Assembly: GCA_964599275.1 (NCBI GenBank) | Contig: CAZRFK010000003.1 | Location: forward strand, 5,156-69,155 | Direction of reading: 5' to 3' | From: PUMD01 sp964599275 | GTDB lineage: Bacteria > Bacillota > Sulfobacillia > SLMV01 | DNA length: 64,000 bases | Shown here: in pieces, positions 62,344-64,000 of the stretch | Layout: every line of letters starts with the position of its first letter | Position numbering within the stretch: the first letter of the stretch is position 1 | Program-made: the position numbers and the translations under genes | Notes under the pieces: generated by a model | What the model saw: the letters and a program-made list of their open reading frames with translations, nothing else | Databases searched by the model: none | Told to the model about the DNA's origin: nothing

Positions 62344-62638
62344 AGCTGCATAACCTCCTTTGTCGTTGTTAGACAGATGAAACACATAATAATATATAAA
62401 GAGATGACACCACACATTAATTACTTTTCAACGTGAAAGCCGGACAATCCTGCCGGGTTTGGCTGTTATTACAGGGTTTATTAATAGGGGAGATTTGACA
62501 CTTGATATCGATTTGAAGGTCCTCTCCCAGCCGATGACAGCTGCTAGATTAACTGTATATGTGAGCGCGGGATGTGATCTTGTTGCTGGTCAAATTAACA
62601 GCCTCATCATCACTGCACTATGCCAAAAAACTCCCATG

Positions 62639-63160
62639 TTAATCATTTTTACCGGAATTATTTGTGCGCCATTCGGCTATGCGCTTTTTGAATCTATCTA
62701 CAGCTTCTATCAAATCTACAAACAGCTTCTGGATATCATCGCGGAATTTTGCGTCATCCCGGTCAAACATATTCCTGTTTCCCACTCCGGGTGTTTTTCC
62801 CATTTCATCAAAATTTGGCATATGGTCCTGTTCTTGTCCTGATAGCTGGGTACCGATATCCATTCCCGTATTCACATTATTGCCCATGAATGCTTTCATC
62901 ATGGTCATCATGTCTTCATCTCCCTGAACTTTTTCCTTCCCCTTTCTTTTGAGAAAACCCGGGACCGCCTGCCCGGAAAGCAGGGCTATCTGCGCAGAAC
63001 GTCTATCTTTACCCTGAACAATACCATGCTCTGTCCAGCCCTTAACTCGTTCATCATCTTTTTCTTCCCATGTATAGTAGCTTCTACCTTCATCAAAAGT
63101 AAGCACCCGTTCTTCCCAATCCGCTTTTATGGGCACTATCTCCCGCACTGTAAACTTCAC
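62639..63160 (-). CDS. Hypothetical protein
   Basis: 173 residues from GTG 63160, where AGGAGGT lies ~7 bases upstream; an open stretch above it has no site. Mostly polar: an N-terminal ~65-residue part ('REIVPIKADWEERVLTFDEGRSYYTWEE') that may form a small domain, a Lys-rich stretch, a Met/Gln/Asp-rich disordered middle and a C-terminal helix 'DDIQKLFVDLIEAVDRFKKRIAEW'. No family recognised. Divergent from the DUF1028 gene. Confidence 0.6.
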   Translation of the reverse strand: MKFTVREIVPIKADWEERVLTFDEGRSYYTWEEKDDERVKGWTEHGIVQGKDRRSAQIALLSGQAVPGFLKRKGKEKVQGDEDMMTMMKAFMGNNVNTGMDIGTQLSGQEQDHMPNFDEMGKTPGVGNRNMFDRDDAKFRDDIQKLFVDLIEAVDRFKKRIAEWRTNNSGKND

Positions 63161-63364
63161 AACTGCACCTCCTCTCAGTCCCCGATTTGTCAAAACAGTG
63201 AGCCTGATAAAGCCCATACCCTATCCATCACTATGATTGTCATATTTACAGCACCTGACATCAAGACCAACAATGTCACTATTTTTTATTATACAGGAAT
63301 ACGGCCCCTTCGAATAGAATTTCACCTATGTAAGTTATTGTATCAACAAGGAGGTTATCCGAAC

Positions 63365-64000
63365 ATGCGCAGAAAACCTCAACCCAGCACCTTTTCAATT
63401 GTTGCGCACGATTCCGAAGCTGAAGAATGGGGAATAGCAGTTCAATCCAAATTCCTGGCGGCTGCAGCAGTTGTATCATGGGCAGAAGCCAATGCAGGTG
63501 CTGTGGCCACACAGGCACGGGCAAATATGAAGTATGGACCCGACGGACTCAACCTTTTATCGGACGGAGAGTCAGCCTCAGAGGTAGTCAACTTGCTGAC
63601 CGAATCAGACGAGGGGGCTTCAGACCGACAGCTGGCTGTAGTTGATTCGCAGGGACAGGCTGCCGCCTTCACCGGAGAAGATTGTCTTGACTGGGCAGGT
63701 CACCACACTGGTGATGGCTACAGTTGTCAGGGGAATATTCTGGCCGGACCCCAAGTGGTAAAAGCCATGGCAGAAGATTTCGAATCATCCAGCGGCCCAC
63801 TTGCCGACCGCCTGGTATCTGCACTGCATGCCGGACAACAGGCTGGAGGAGACAGACGCGGGCAGCAGTCAGCAGGCCTGTTGGTTGTTCGTGAAGGAGG
63901 TAGCTACGGGGGAACAACAGATCGCTACATTGATCTGCGTGTAGACGACCACCCTGCTCCTATCGACAAATTGTCCAGACTTTTGAATCTATTCTACCTC
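63365..64000 (+). CDS. DUF1028 family protein (Ntn-hydrolase-like), 3' end cut by window edge
   Basis: ATG 63365 with AAGGAGG upstream; 212 codons remain open at the window edge. Strong match to DUF1028 (COG3342): 'TFSIVAHDSEAEEWGIAVQSKFLAAAAVVSWAEANAGAVATQA' (in parts), 'YGPDGLNLLSDG', 'AAFTGEDCLDWAGHHTGDGYSCQGNILAG', 'GGDRRGQQSAGLLVVREGG', 'DRYIDLRVDDHPAPI'. Family members resemble Ntn hydrolases and often sit near peptide-use genes; the substrate is unknown. Some carry a C-terminal peptidoglycan-binding domain, which would lie beyond the window. Confidence 0.92.
   Translation, partial: MRRKPQPSTFSIVAHDSEAEEWGIAVQSKFLAAAAVVSWAEANAGAVATQARANMKYGPDGLNLLSDGESASEVVNLLTESDEGASDRQLAVVDSQGQAAAFTGEDCLDWAGHHTGDGYSCQGNILAGPQVVKAMAEDFESSSGPLADRLVSALHAGQQAGGDRRGQQSAGLLVVREGGSYGGTTDRYIDLRVDDHPAPIDKLSRLLNLFYL

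Noticed and set aside
1..64000. CRISPR arrays, tRNA or rRNA genes, phage or IS elements
   Set aside because: No regularly spaced repeats, no cloverleaf-like GTTCRA blocks with matching arms, no rRNA-like stretches and no transposase or integrase domains were found by reading; a tRNAscan/ISfinder run would be decisive.

Overview
The window is a 64 kb piece of a bacterial chromosome, probably from an anaerobic, salt- or alkali-adapted member of the Bacillota (Clostridia or Natranaerobiia type). The grounds are a tryptophan T-box leader, strong GGAGG ribosome-binding sites with many TTG and GTG starts, an Mrp-type cation/proton antiporter operon, two CPA2 antiporters, acidic secreted proteins, a cobalamin salvage cluster and two proteins related to 2-hydroxyacyl-CoA dehydratase components. 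No rRNA, tRNA, CRISPR array or intact insertion sequence was seen. Genus cannot be fixed from the sequence alone. One 100-N scaffold gap (9644-9743) is flanked by an exact 55-bp repeat and looks like an unmerged contig join.

Layout. 1-9.1 kb: metabolic genes (amidohydrolase, DUF362 protein, short-chain dehydrogenase, S9 peptidase, MATE/ANKH-like membrane protein, M24 peptidase, small QueG-like Fe-S protein). 9.1-12.8 kb: a disturbed stretch with the gap, a flavin reductase, a MerR regulator with its own terminator, and a decayed serine hydrolase whose middle is inverted. 12.8-22.4 kb: ATP-type PEP carboxykinase, an orphan type IV prepilin-like protein, a CPA2 antiporter / PII-like protein / CPA2 antiporter operon, MATE and MFS transporters, and a DDAH-like hydrolase. 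22.6-29.8 kb: trpEGD(CF)BA behind a strong promoter and a tryptophan T-box whose antiterminator/terminator module is present twice. 30.4-41.8 kb: CAP-domain protein, phosphodiester glycosidase, Lnt-like N-acyltransferase, a small HTH regulator, a DUF4349 lipoprotein, an HTH-TPR (RRNPP-like) regulator followed at once by a small secreted peptide gene, and an aldo/keto reductase. 41.9-51.8 kb (minus strand): promoter, cobalamin riboswitch, btuD-btuF-btuC-cobU-cobQ-cbiB-cobT-cobS-cobD-cobC and terminator, a full uptake and lower-ligand assembly regulon. 52.8-58.7 kb: Mrp operon E-F-G-DUF4040-B-C-D-NuoL-like. 58.8-64 kb: lipoprotein, two CoA-dehydratase-type proteins, a hypothetical protein, and the start of a DUF1028 gene.

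Most promising for new biology: (1) the HTH-TPR regulator plus secreted peptide pair, with an 18-bp palindrome just below its promoter, a possible peptide quorum-sensing system; (2) the CPA2/PII-like/CPA2 operon, a possible nucleotide-gated antiporter pair; (3) the tandem T-box antiterminator with a changed discriminator-pairing base; (4) the Mrp locus with a dispersed MrpA and a NuoL-like subunit carrying Lys in place of the conserved TM5 Glu.
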